Translations under genes and position numbers: made by a program | Origin: Lunularia cruciata | Taxonomy: Eukaryota > Streptophyta > Marchantiopsida > Lunulariales > Lunulariaceae | Direction of reading: 5' to 3' | Assembly: GCA_948567375.1 (NCBI GenBank) | Contig: OX419756.1 | Coordinates: 21,829,001 to 21,893,000, forward strand | DNA length: 64,000 nucleotides | Shown here: positions 52,390-63,660 of the stretch, piece after piece | Layout of the letters: every line of letters starts with the position of its first letter | Numbering within the stretch: the first letter of the stretch is position 1 | Notes under the pieces: model-generated | Database searches by the model: none | The model's input: the letters and a program-made list of their open reading frames with translations, nothing else | What the model was told of the DNA's origin: nothing

Positions 52390-55089
52390 TACAATATTTA
52401 TTTGTTTACTCTTTTGATCCACTAGAGAGTCCTTGGAGATTCTTCTCTCATAATTGCTTTACAGAGTTAGACTTGCTAGTACCTTTTTGCTTGTCATGTT
52501 ACAAAGACTGAGGAAAATGAATCTTTGACCTGGTTAGATGTTTCAACAATTAGTTCAGGGTGGGTGGTGGTAATTATGAGAATGAGGAGAGGGAATCTAA
52601 TATTTGGTTTGATATTGATCTCAATAGCGATTCAAGACTGTTGATGGTGGTTTTAAGATGAGTTTAAGAAGGGATAATAACTCTTTTGAGTCTTGTCTAG
52701 ATGAATCCTTGCCTTTTGAGTTAGCAAAGGATATAAAAACGATTTTTAGGAACCTATTTCTTATGTTCTCCCAACAATAATAATGTGGTTATGGATTTTT
52801 TTGTTGGTCATTAGTGAGGGGATTGTTTATGTAATATTTTTGCCTTTGCTTTGTTGAGTCTTTACAAGAGTAATAAGTTTTGGAGTCCTATCCATCCAAT
52901 TTCCTCATAATCTTTCACGAGGATCATGTTTTGGTTAAATACATTGCTTCTTGGGTTTAATTGGGAAAGCTTGTAGTCTGCAGGGTCTTTATCATGTCTT
53001 TATCATGAAACCTATTTTCCTCATGTACTTGGTGGTAACTCATGCTTTGATTTTCATGACCATTTTCTTGGCATAGTTGGTATAGAGTTGGCGGAAACCA
53101 ATGACTGTAATGCTAACAAATTTGTGTTCCGGGTATGATATTGATGCAGCTGCTTTAAACAAAAATCTACTCCTTAATATTAATATTAAGAGAAGATTGA
53201 GCAAGATGTTTTATTCGAGGACTTCATTGCATCACAAAGTCATCATAAGGTGAAGACATCTTGTGTAGAGCTCCGTAGAGCATTTTATAGTTTGTGCTGT
53301 TGGATCTCCTTGTATCTTTCTTATTAATGGATTGTGTAATTATATTGATTCTAATAGTCAGTTTGTTCATTAGTTTGGTGTGCTTCCTGTGCTAGGAAGA
53401 AACGAAATAAATTTATTTAATAAATAGATTATGAAATTATAATTAGAATTCTATGAATCTTGTTTGATAGCATCTATTGGGTTTAGAGGTCAAGTATTCT
53501 TAATTATTTCACTGAACTTTTGTGTTAGCTGGAGAAAAGAAATCAAGAATCCAAAGTTGTTCGTATGAGTCTTTTGTTGATGAACATAGTCTTCATTTAT
53601 GTCAATATCTTGAGTCATCTATTTCTCTACGTACTCTTAATCAGTATATGGTTCTTTAGCTCTTGGTATGCAACATTTAATTTGTGATTATTGTTTAAGT
53701 ATTGAGAGATTTCATTTGAGGTTTTTCTACTTCTTCTTGAAACTCAAAAGTTATCATTATCATACAAAGGTCAATTTCACAATAAAGAAGAGTTTAAAGG
53801 GAAGACTTTGAGAATCAAATCTTATTGTCTTGCAATGGAAGAAGGACTTGATTGCACTACTGATTTGAGTATGATTTGCTTAAATAAGTTGAGCAAATTA
53901 GCTTGATACTTTGAGATTAATCACCGTGGAATACAATAAAAGAACTGGATAACTTGCCACCACATACCGATATAACAAGGAACACATTGGTATAACAACA
54001 GATTTCATTGAGATGTATATTTTTTATATAGAGCAAGTACAATAAGCTTTAAGAAAATTATTTTTCTCTAGTTGATTTTTGTTGCATTTTGGATTTTTCT
54101 TCTTTAATTAGCAAGGGCCCGTGAGCTTTACACTTCTCTATTATTTTGTTTCACTGATGTAGAATACACGCCAACATACCACCTTGTTGAAAGTTTTGAA
54201 TTACGAACCTTAATGACATCCTTGTCTCTCTTAGTTCCAGAATTCTATGTGATCTCAATAATTATATAACAACACTATATTAAATGAGAATAGATCAAAA
54301 ACTTCATTATAATACTTCCAATTTCCCTAGCTTCTCTACCTTGTACGGCTTGATGGGGTCTTCCCATCCTTTATCCTTCTTGTGGTTCTATGTGGTCGCC
54401 TTTCCGTATATACTTCTTGTCATTTAATTCAGGTTGTGCAGGTTCACCTTGTTCAGGCTCGTATCGTTGATAGTCCATCTCTATAGGTATTACTATATCG
54501 TCTATTGCTCTCCTTTTAACTCTTTTCTAAAGTCAATTTGACTGACATGCAACTTTCATGTAAGTAATCTTGTGACAAGTCTAGGTAGAAACATTCTTAC
54601 TAGGGAAATGTAAATTTTGGAGTTTGTGAGGAGTGTGGAGAAATATCTATATTTTCTGAGGACTCTCTAGCATATAGCAATCAAGTGAATAGTAGATTCT
54701 CTTTGTTTTATAATTTTGGTTCCATTGATACCTAGATTGAAGACTATGGAGAATTAAATAGAAAGATATGAGGATTTTTAGCTTTTTAGGTTTAGGTTTT
54801 TAGGTTTTTAGATTTTTAGGTTTAGAGTGATCATTACACGTTGAGAGTGACGGGATGGAAATTTTCATTACTAATCTCTTGGTTTTCATGATTAAATTCC
54901 ATGGGAATTTAGTTTGAAAATTTTGGAGATAGAAATTAAAAATTATGAGAGTTTATAGTTTTTTAGGGTTTGGAGAGATTGTATTTTTCTTATGTGAGTT
55001 GGGATGTGAGGGATTGTGGTTTTGCAAGTATGGAAAAATATAGAGAGGAACATCATGTGTTATTATCATTATTCTTGTGTTAGCAATGG
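52390..55089. other. AT-rich unassigned stretch
   Basis: About 2.7 kb with no domain I recognise in either strand. It contains T-rich low-complexity sequence and, at 54775-54830, irregular TTTTTAGG/TTTAGG runs. 54340-54420 has a short similarity in style to 6190-6260 (TTCTATG(T/C)GGTC(G/A)CC). It is probably decayed transposon and spacer DNA. Confidence 0.5.
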
Positions 55090-55538
55090 TGTCACACCAT
55101 TTGTAGTTCCGCATCTAGCTGCTCGGACACTGGAGTTCCAGTGATAGTAGTTAGAGTTATTCTAGTAGTTTCTCAGGGACTACTTTCCAACAATCTGATT
55201 TGGTGTTCGGGGTATTGACTTCACGGTGGGGCCCACCGTCACTTTGCACCATTCACACCGTCGAGTGTACCGTCAGCGGGACCGTTAGGGTTCCAATGCT
55301 AGCTCGAGTCCAGGGGGTATAGTTTCGAAGTGAGCTCCAGAGAGCTCACTTCTCTGATGTTGAGCCTTCGAGTTCCTGGCTATGGTGGACAGAGGCCGGC
55401 GAGCGTCACCTGGATTCTCTATGCTTGAGTGGGTGTGGCTTGACTGTAATCAGTGCCCAGTTGTTGGCAGTTTATAGAGTGACAGATCAAGTACTGATCT
55501 GAGTTGAGTTGAGTTGAAAGTGTTAAGCAATCTGATTA
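55090..55538 (+). repeat. Left terminal block A1 of copy C
   Basis: 449 bp, TGTCACACCATTTG to GCAATCTGATTA, followed directly by leader CATCAGAGAAGTGAAGTCAG. No B block between them. Confidence 0.85.
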
Positions 55539-56763
55539 CATCAGAGAAGTGAAGTCAGGGGGAAATTGGGTGCATGAACGTTGAGTGTTGGTGGTATCTC
55601 CAAGCTTGGTGGATCGTGGTAGCTCGATTCAAGTTCTGTGTTTGCCTAGTGTGCAGAAGCTCGTTCAGTTGATGCAAATTTGGCAGTTAGGCGGATGGTG
55701 TGCGAAAGCACTGGTCAAATTTCGAGCAAAGAAGGAGCAATTTTCGAGCAGTGTTATGATTTTGAGCTCAGGAGGTGAAGGCAGGACCAATTTGCTGCGA
55801 GTTGGGCTCAGAAAGTGAAATTGAAGGTGGAGTTGGGAAGCTCTTCTCATGAAATTGTGATTTGGAAAAACCCGTTTTGTCAATTTGGCTCGAGTGGAAA
55901 GTTAGCAAGGGATTTGGCGGACATCCATCTTTAGGGTTTAAGTCAAATTTTATGTCAGATTTATGTCAGATTTTGGGCCAGATTTGGAGAAGTTTCGCTA
56001 GTTTGGAGGAGTTTTGCAGATTTGGAGAAGTTTTGCCAATTTTGGAGGAGGTTCAAAGTGGCAACAAGAAAGGCCTCATTTGGCCTCATTTTGGCATTTC
56101 GAGGCTTCGAGGCATAGGGTTGTGGGCTATGAGAGGCTACAAAGGCCTAGAAGGGCCAGCAAGCTAGCTTACTGGCGTGAGACTAGCTAGTTTAGAGTAG
56201 ATCTTGGTCATTGGTTGGCAAAATCTGCCTTTCCTGCTAGATTGTGCGCAACAGGGTTTGACTCCTAGATCTCTTGTTCCTAGACTGGTGCCCTAGCCAA
56301 TTGGTCCACCCTCACTTGTTGTCCTAGTGACTGCGCCACTGTTATCTATACACATGTAGCTTTGGCTAGGAGAGGCAGTTTGATCCCATACTTGGTGATC
56401 CTGGTAGCTTAGGACTTAGATACGAACTGCTCTTATGTCAAATGCTAAATGGTGGCAGAGTCAATCCCGTGTTGTGTTATGAGATGGAGGGTTTTCGTTT
56501 AGATTTCTTGTGATTGGATCCCCTCCATTCTCTGCTTCTTGTTTGTGCACCATGTTTGTGTGAGGTGCCCTGACTTTTGAACGTTGGTGCTTTGGTGTGC
56601 TCTCGGTGGTGAGGCTGGAGTGATGACCAGTCAGACTACCTATGTTTCTCTCCGGTGAGGCAGGAAGTGATGACCTGCAGACCGTGAGAGTGCGTGTTAT
56701 GATGGCAGGTTACAGGTTGCCTTTCCCCTAGTGTAGTTATCTCGGTTAGAGTAACATGAGTGG
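55539..56763 (+). other. Leader of copy C with minisatellite and tRNA-like segment
   Basis: Same elements as copy A's leader: GGAGGAGTTTTGC-type repeats at 55980-56055 and, on the minus strand, A-box TGGACCAATTGG (56308-56297) and B-box-like GGAGTCAAACCC (56265-56254). Confidence 0.7.
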
Positions 56764-58530
56764 GTGGTGTCTAGTTGGTGTTGGCACTTGGTGGGGCACT
56801 TGCGGTTGCAGTTGGTGGTTCGGGTTTGCTGTTGCAGTTACGTGGTCACGACTGAGTTCTTTGGAGATTCCAGAGGAGTTAGCCCTGCAATACACAGTGG
56901 GTTTACTCGGAGTGGTGCTCGGTATCAGCCTATATCTCAGGTCCCAGTGAGGGAGGAGATTGACTTTGAGTTGGAGTTTGACACAGGAGCTGATTCAGTT
57001 GAGAGTGCACTTGGTGTGTCCGCACCGTTGTTGTGGGACATGGACAAGATTTATGGGGCCTCCAAAGGCCCTAGGCGTTACTCTGGTACAATTGGTACCA
57101 TTGAGTTGGATGACTTCATCCAAGAGTTCGACAGTTGGTGTGATCTGCAGCAGATGCGGAACCCGACTTTGTTCACACCTTTCATGGCATGGAAGGGGTT
57201 GTTTCAGCATCTGGAGGGTCCGCCGATGGATGACTACCATGAGTTCAGGAGAGCTCATTTGGAGGAGATTGAGTTATGGAGACAGTATTGGTCTCTACAC
57301 TGTCTCCATCACTTCAGGCTCGGTAGCCAGGAGTAGATTAGCTGTACCTATGAGTTCTAGCTCGAGTAGTGTGGGTGGAGCTAGTGGAGGTGCACTAGCT
57401 GGAGATAGTGCTACTACGAGTGGAGGTATCGCTGCAAGAGGTGGTGTGGTACCGGGGTTTAACCCCATGGTGGAGTTCTTCCTGTGTTTGAGGTAGAACT
57501 ACCAGGGAGTGCGGACTGACAAGCTGAGGAGCTTGCAGGAGTTCCAGCGGAAGGCTGGAGAGAGCCTACGCAAGGCATATACTCGCATGAGGCGGCTGAT
57601 CAGTTTCACTCAGGGAGTTACTGAGGCCCAGGCCGTCTAGTTTTGGTATGGGATACTGGACAGGGAGTTGCGACGTAGAGTTCGTGATGCTACGTTGTTG
57701 CAGGCTACTTCGCCCACTTTGGCAGTAGTGTTTGGTTTGGCTGAGCGTATTGAGCTCAACATGGTGGAGGAGAGAGTGGTGACAGCTGGATTTGGTAGAG
57801 AGACCTCATCCACGGTTGTGACTTCTTCTAGAGTGCAGCAGAGTGCACCACGCCCAGTTGGTTTCTGAGGATAGGGTGGACAGCCCAGATCCTATGGAGC
57901 AAGTGGAAGGCCTAGTGGAGTAAGACCCTTACCCTCATTTTTGGGTCAGCAGCAGCCAGTGAGTGGTGGTGTTGCTTGTTGGACTTGTGGTGGACCTCAC
58001 CATAGGAGAGAGTGTACTTAGAGTAGCGGACTTGATACCTTTGGTGCATCACAGCCAGCACAGAGGCAGTGTGAGCACTACCACAGATTTGGTCACACTA
58101 GCGACCGGTGTTTCGACCTACACCCGGAGTTACGGAGTGGTAGGGCTGCTATGGCAGGTAGTAGAGGAGCTCCAATTCATGGAGGAAGAGGTGGTAGAGG
58201 TGGTGGTAGAGGATCTACACCTAGTAGGGGTGCAGTACCTGCCCTTACTTCTGACACAGCTATGGCTACTCGGATTGAGCAGTTGGAGTAGAGATTGGCT
58301 AGTATGGCTATTGCTCAGAGGAGATTAGATTCGGGTGCTGAGGCTTCCACCTCATATGTTGGTGATAGAGATGCTTTGGACTTCATGTGCGGAGCAGCAC
58401 AGGTGGATGCATCTGCAGCAGTGACTAGGAGTGCAGTACATGCTCCAGAGCCTAGAGGAGCATCAGTGGAGTTGGACCCACAGAGAGGAGAGGTTGGGAG
58501 ACAGGTCAAACTTCCCTAGTCTTTCACGTT
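56764..58530 (+). pseudogene. Gag of MTase-gypsy copy C
   Basis: Open stretch 56764-57336 holds LELFDTGADS-like acidic sequence, PLLWDMDKIYGASKGP and ELDDFIQEFDSWCDLQQMRN. After a small frame change, FNPMVEFFLCLR, YTRMRRLISFTQGVTEAQAV and ILDRELRRRVRDATLL give the gag core. Zinc knuckles follow: CWTCGGPHHRREC (about 57980) and CEHYHRFGHTSDRCFDLHPE (about 58070), where the second Cys is Tyr (copy B has Cys). A Gly/Arg-rich tail and the IEQLE helix follow. Four to six single-codon stops break it. Confidence 0.82.
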
Positions 58531-59490
58531 GTCTGAGGCATTACAGACGACATCCATGGTTCCTAGACGTCCCAGTGCAGGTGTGGTAGGTGGTGATGGA
58601 GTACCTGATGGAGTACCTGCTAGTCAGCCACCTGCTATACACAGACTAAGTCTAGCATGATGTTGGGAGCGGCTCAGCTGATTATGCGGCATCCTTTGTT
58701 TTCAGCCAGTGATATGTTTACATTGGGAGTTGACCCAGCCCTAGTGTTCCGGTTGGCTGCCACATTGTGTGAGAGTAGGGATGGTGCAGTTCCTACTACT
58801 AGAGCAGAGGTGGTTGGTAGTGGATCTGACTTGGTTGAGGAGCATGGGATCCGTTCAGCGACCAGTGGGTTGTGGCAGGCACCAGTGGCTAGACTGGAGG
58901 AGTTGCCAACTAGACCAGCCTTTGAGAGAGCGCGGTTTACACCTGGTGTTGTCCTATTGGATAACCAGAGGGGGATCTTTCGTTTAGTGGGACCTTCAGG
59001 GAAGGTCTATACACCACAGAGAGTCTTGTTAGACTTTGGTGCGCAGCCCCTTATGTTGGGGAAGGCTGTAGTTGTCGGTCTGGAGTTACGGAAGACCAAT
59101 ATGGAGAGGTGTCCATTTCAGATCCAGACATCTCTTGGTGGTGGTTCGACATAGTGCATCACACGTGGAGAGCTTGTTGTCCAGGTTCAGCCTGGTCATC
59201 CGACTGATAGCTCGGTGGTGAGAGCTCAGGCTATTGCGACGATAGCTGAGTCACATGATGTGCTAGTTGGGAGAGAAGTGTTATACCCTATGGGTTTCAG
59301 CATTGACTATTGGGAGGAGACAGCCTCTTATAGACCTAGTTGGCAGTCTGGTGAGGGACGGGTATGTCGCCTACTAGTACGTTTCAGTAGTGGCAGTCTT
59401 GGCTTACTACAGTCCGGGACCATGGCAGCATCAGTTTTGGCTTTCAGCGGGGCAGTTACTTGGCCTGGTGACTTGTTGGAGGGGAACACC
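58531..59490 (+). pseudogene. Protease region of copy C
   Basis: Open stretch 58657-59154 reaches PQRVLLDFGAQPLMLGKAVV. The active-site Ser of D-S-G is Phe here (TCT to TTT), while copy A keeps D-S-G. After one stop the frame resumes with ESHDVLVGREVLYPM and GFSIDYWEETASYRP, the protease C-terminal part, which is continuous with the methyltransferase frame. The fused frame indicates that the protease would release the methyltransferase from the polyprotein. Confidence 0.82.
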
Positions 59491-60504
59491 CATGCAGAGG
59501 ATACTCCAGTACCAGAGGAGATCACTCGGCTATGGAGTACGAGTGGGATTGTTCCATCCACCTTGGATGTTCCATTGTGGAGTTCAAAGGAGGCATTGCA
59601 GCAACATGCAGATCGGTTGGTGCAGCAGGCTTGGAGTGGAGCCTTTGTACCATCAAGGGATGAATGTGAGGATGAGCCTCCAGAGGCGATTGCTTTGACA
59701 CCTCTGGATACCACACTCATTGCTTGGCAGTACCCAATAGAGGGGATATGCCTATTGGAGTTGTTTGGTAGGATCAGCACCGGACTAGCTGCGGTGTTAC
59801 AGGCGGGTATCCGAGTACAGAGGTACTTGTATGTAGAGAGAGATGAGACTACTAGGCGAGTCTCTCTACATCATGTGGCACACTTGGCCTATCGGTATCC
59901 GGAGTTATTACCGATGTTAGCAGTCAGAGGTTACCAGAAGGCCTTACCAGGAGACATTTCCTTACTGGGGGCGCATGACCTAGAGAGACATGGGCCTATT
60001 CACTTGGTGATTTTTGGATGGCCATGTCAGGGACATACATGTGCGGGCCGTGGTTTGGGTCTTCAGGATCCTCGTTCTGGTGTGTTTTGGGAGATGTTAC
60101 GGATATTACGACATCTCCAGGTTCATCAGTCTGTTTCTCCAGCTTACCTTTTGGAGAACGTTCCTTTGTTGGGTGATTCTCGCACTAGAGTGGTGGCAAG
60201 TACACATCAGGTCCATTCTTGGATGGGACCTGCTATATTGTTAGATGCAGCCAGAGTGGGATCACGGGCTCATCGTCTTCGCCTTTGGTGGACGAACCTT
60301 TTACTCAGAGAGGTTCTACAGCGTAGTTATGATGGGATTCAACGACTAGACCACATTCTTGTTGATGATATCTTGGATGCTGGGCGTCAGTCCCAGACAG
60401 TGGTAGTGGCTGATAGGTCACCTATGGCAGTGGTGAACCTAGTTGGACAGCCTAGAACTGCATTTCTTACACTCATGAGTTTCCCAGGCTCTCATACTTT
60501 TTGA
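59215..60504 (+). CDS. Protease C-terminus fused to C5-cytosine DNA methyltransferase, copy C
   Basis: A 429-codon open frame, the longest methyltransferase reading frame in the window. The first 90 or so residues are protease C-terminus. About 180 residues in, LLELFGRISTGLAAV is motif I (59752); YLYVERDETTRRVS follows; catalytic GWPCQGHTCAGRGLG has its Cys codon at 60025; LLENVPLLGDSRTRV is motif VI (60151); VGSRAHRLRLWWTNL is motif VIII. It ends at TGA 60502, where copy B has CAA, so the stop replaces an ancestral codon and the enzyme continues downstream. The motif I Gly to Arg change (FGG to FGR) may weaken cofactor binding. Expected activity: 5-methylcytosine formation. Confidence 0.88.
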   Translation: MVRAQAIATIAESHDVLVGREVLYPMGFSIDYWEETASYRPSWQSGEGRVCRLLVRFSSGSLGLLQSGTMAASVLAFSGAVTWPGDLLEGNTHAEDTPVPEEITRLWSTSGIVPSTLDVPLWSSKEALQQHADRLVQQAWSGAFVPSRDECEDEPPEAIALTPLDTTLIAWQYPIEGICLLELFGRISTGLAAVLQAGIRVQRYLYVERDETTRRVSLHHVAHLAYRYPELLPMLAVRGYQKALPGDISLLGAHDLERHGPIHLVIFGWPCQGHTCAGRGLGLQDPRSGVFWEMLRILRHLQVHQSVSPAYLLENVPLLGDSRTRVVASTHQVHSWMGPAILLDAARVGSRAHRLRLWWTNLLLREVLQRSYDGIQRLDHILVDDILDAGRQSQTVVVADRSPMAVVNLVGQPRTAFLTLMSFPGSHTF

Positions 60505-61030
60505 GAGGGGGGACCTGGACTTGTTTGGGACTCACAGTTACAGCAGTTGGTGGAGCCCAATGCTGATGAGAGAGAGCGGGCGATGGGTTTTCACACCGGT
60601 ATTACCGCTATTCCAGCAGTGTCAGAGGCATCCAGGCGTCAGGTGTTAGGTCAGGCTATGGACCTGAACTGTTTGACCTGGATTGTGAGCCTTGGTTTGG
60701 CATAGCAGCGTAGGATGCGCTTGATAGGCGTCACCACTCGGACACTTGTGAGCCCTGTGCCTATCGAGACAATTCAGGCACATGCTGGGGGCGATGGACC
60801 GAGTGGACATGGTATTCTTGGGACACATCCAGTAGCTACTAGGGAGAGTGGTCTACTTGGAGTCCATCCAGGTGAGCATGGGCTACTTGGATTACACCCT
60901 TCGTCCACATGGAATGCAGCTAGAGGACGTGTGGAGCTTGCAGCCAGAGTGGAGGGAGTTTTTCACACAGGGGTTGGGACCTCTAGTGGTCAGGAGCATG
61001 ACACTATTGCTCCCAAGGGCCCAGTGTAGC
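60505..61030 (+). pseudogene. Methyltransferase C-terminus and LLGxHP linker, copy C
   Basis: In frame after the TGA: GGPGLVWDSQLQQLVEP, then ERERAMGFHTGIT (motif IX/X region) and LGQAMDLNCLTWIVSLGLA (60648-60703), ended by a TAG. A linker follows with three LLG/ILG-x-HP units (GILGTHP, GLLGVHP, GLLGLHP; 60810-60900) in the frame at 60715-61029. Its role is unknown; it separates the methyltransferase from RT. Confidence 0.75.
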
Positions 61031-62520
61031 AGCCAATCAGTACGTCTTCCACTCCTACTACAGTTACAGAGGATACTTGGGAGCCAGATCTTGGACCCAA
61101 GCTTACTGGAGAGGAAAGACGGAGGGTTTGGAGGTTCTTGAGGAGTCACACAAGTTGTTTTGCCTTCAGTATGAAGGATTTGGGTGCTCTGAAGCGACCT
61201 GGTATACGGATTGAGCTGACTAGCGACACACCTGTTTTCCGACGTCCTTATCAATATAGTGATATGGAGAGGACATTGATTCAGAGCCGGAGTAGTGACC
61301 TTTTTGAGGCTGGTTTGGTGGAGATTTCACATGGAGAGTATGCATCAGCAACAGTGATGCCAGCCAAGAAGGATATGCATGGCAACTATACAGATAGGCG
61401 GATGTGTGGAGATTACCGTCCTATCAACCGACAGACCAGGGCTGATCGGTATGCCATGCCTACACCGGAGGAGATTTTTGATGTGATTGGGCATGCAAAG
61501 GTCTTCAGTACTTTGGATCTTCGAGCAGGATATTATTAGTTGCCGATCAGGGAGGAAGATAAGTCCAAGACAGCATTTTGGGCTATTGATCCTCACGGCA
61601 AGGATGTGTTATATCAGTGGAGGTTCTTACCATTTGGGTTGAAGAACGCTCTTGCTGAGTTCCAGAGGGTCATGGATAGGATCCTAGCTGGATTGGATTT
61701 TGCTCGGTGTTATATTGATGACATTTTGGTCTATAGCACTACTGTGGAGGAGCATGAGAGACAATTGTTGGAGGTGTTTGAGAGGTTGAGATCTCATGGA
61801 GTCAAATTACATCTTGGGAAGTGTAGGTTCTTCCACGAGCAGGTTGAGTATTTGGGTCACACTATCTACCCCGGAGGACTTGGTGTTCAGCAGACCAAGG
61901 TGGAGGCTATTGCACGTATTCCTTGGCCTACGGATGTGAGCAGAGTGCGAGCATTCCTTGGGTTGGCAAACTTCTATCGCCGCTATGTTAGAGGATTAAG
62001 TGCCATTGCCAAGGCCTTGACAAAGCTGACCAAGCTTACACAGGAGTGGTGTTGGGGAGATGAGCAGGAGAGAGCTTTTGTAGAGCTCAAGGAGAGGTTG
62101 ACATCTGCTCTTATTTTGAGGAGACCGATCAGGGGACAACCATTTCAGGTTCACACTGATTGGAGTATGTTGGGGCTTGGAGCGGTGCTCACCCAACATG
62201 ATGATGAGGAGAAGGAGTTTGTGGTGGCCTATGCTAGTCGCTCCAACAATTCAGCGGAGGCAAAGTATAGTTCATATGAGGGAGAGTGCTTGGCAACAGT
62301 TTGGGCAGTAGCACATTTCTGATGTTACCTATTTGGTAACCCCTTCACTCTCATCACTGATCATCAGCCGCTGAAGTGGTTGATGGAGTCCGACAAGCTT
62401 TCAGGGAAGCATGCACGATGGGCCTTGATTTTACAGGAATATGATTTCACGGTTGTTCACAGACCTGGAGTGGTGAACCGTGATACAGATGGGTTGAGTA
62501 GAAACCCATGTCCCAGCCAG
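61031..62520 (+). pseudogene. Reverse transcriptase and RNase H, copy C
   Basis: RT: RSSDLFEAGLVEISHGEYAS, RRMCGDYRPINRQTRADRYA, TLDLRAGYY-stop-LPIREED, FLPFGLKNALAEFQRVMDRI and the intact catalytic CYIDDILVYSTT (61712). Thumb: FLGLANFYRRYVRGLSAIAK. RNase H: QVHTDWSMLGLGAVLTQHDD, KYSSYEGECLATVWAVAHF and TDHQPLKWLMESDK, with all three acidic residues present. Stops: TAG at 61537 (Gln) and TGA at 62320 (Arg). Two codon changes would suffice to close this segment, so it decayed recently. Confidence 0.88.
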
Positions 62521-63660
62521 CAGGATCAGACCGGAGCACGTTGGCATGGTGAGACAGATGAGGAGATGGTGCCAGGTTGGCATGCATTGGCCTTTCTGTG
62601 TATATTTGCAAAGACTTTGGTGGTATCTCTCTCAACGCATACAGGAGGAGTTATTGAGGTCGCAGATCCAGAGAGTGAAGATATTGGTACAGTTCAGCGA
62701 GACATTCATGATGATGTCTTAGTGATGGACTATCTTCGCACTGGTGTTGTGGGTGGCACAGTTGGGGCCAAGGAGAGAGACCATGTTCTTCAGCAAGCCA
62801 GACGGTTCAGATTGGAGGGTAGACACCTTTTGCATGTATGGGAGGATGGTAGAGTGCGAGTAGTACCACTTCCATCACAGAGACCACAGTTGGTCCGTCA
62901 TGCTCATGAGGAGCTAGGACATTTTGGAGTAAAGCGTACATATAGCTTACTCCAGAGTCATTATTGGTGGCGCGGTATGCAGACCGAGGTACAGCAGTTT
63001 GTTGCCAGATGTGTGGTTTGTGACCGAGTTAGAGCATCATTCAATGCTCCTACGCCATAGTTACACCCATTACTTATCATGGGATTGGGTTACCATTGGA
63101 GTTTGGACTTTGCCGGACCTTTACCGCTGATTGTGAGACATCATCGGTATGTTTTGGTGATGGTGGAGCACTTCTCCAAGTGGATTGAGTTGGTGGCACT
63201 TCCTAACAAGTCTAGTGAAGGGACAACTTACTCGTTCCTGGATCGAGTTCTTAGTCATTTTGGTGCACCAGCTGAGGTTTTGACTGATCAAGGTACAGAA
63301 TTCTTGGGAGAGTTTCAGGTCTTGTGTGACAAGGCTTTGATTGATCATCGTACTACATCCCGAGATCACCCTGAGGCAGATGGCTTAGCAGAGAGAGTGG
63401 TTCAGACGGTGAAGAGAGGATTGCGAAAGTATGGTTTGCAGAGAGGCCACTTGGGAGATTGGGATCTCCAATTACCTTGGTTGGCCATGGGCTATCGGTT
63501 CAGCTGGCAAGCCTCCTTAGCATCCTTCTCTCCATACTTTCTACTCTATGGACGAGATCCAGATTTACCTGCAGCCATTTGTCAAGATGCTACTGTAGTT
63601 TTGGACTTGGATGACCCCGATGTATGGATGAGCGCATGTTCTCAGTAGGCAGAGATCTTT
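62521..63660 (+). pseudogene. DDE integrase, copy C
   Basis: Open stretch 62380-63060 ends in the HHCC zinc region (HAHEELGHFGVKRTYSLLQS and FVARCVVCDRVRA). After a TAG (63058) the 189-codon stretch 63079-63648 contains WSLDFAGPLPL, VLTDQGTEFLGEFQ and DGLAERVVQTVKRGLRKYGL, giving the D, D and E residues. A TAG at 63646 follows. The core itself is uninterrupted. Confidence 0.87.

Noticed and set aside
54775-54830. TTTAGG-rich run resembling interstitial plant telomere repeats
   Set aside because: Units are irregular (TTTTTAGG, TTTAGG, TTTTTAGA) and few; TTTAGGG is not repeated in phase. Treated as low complexity.
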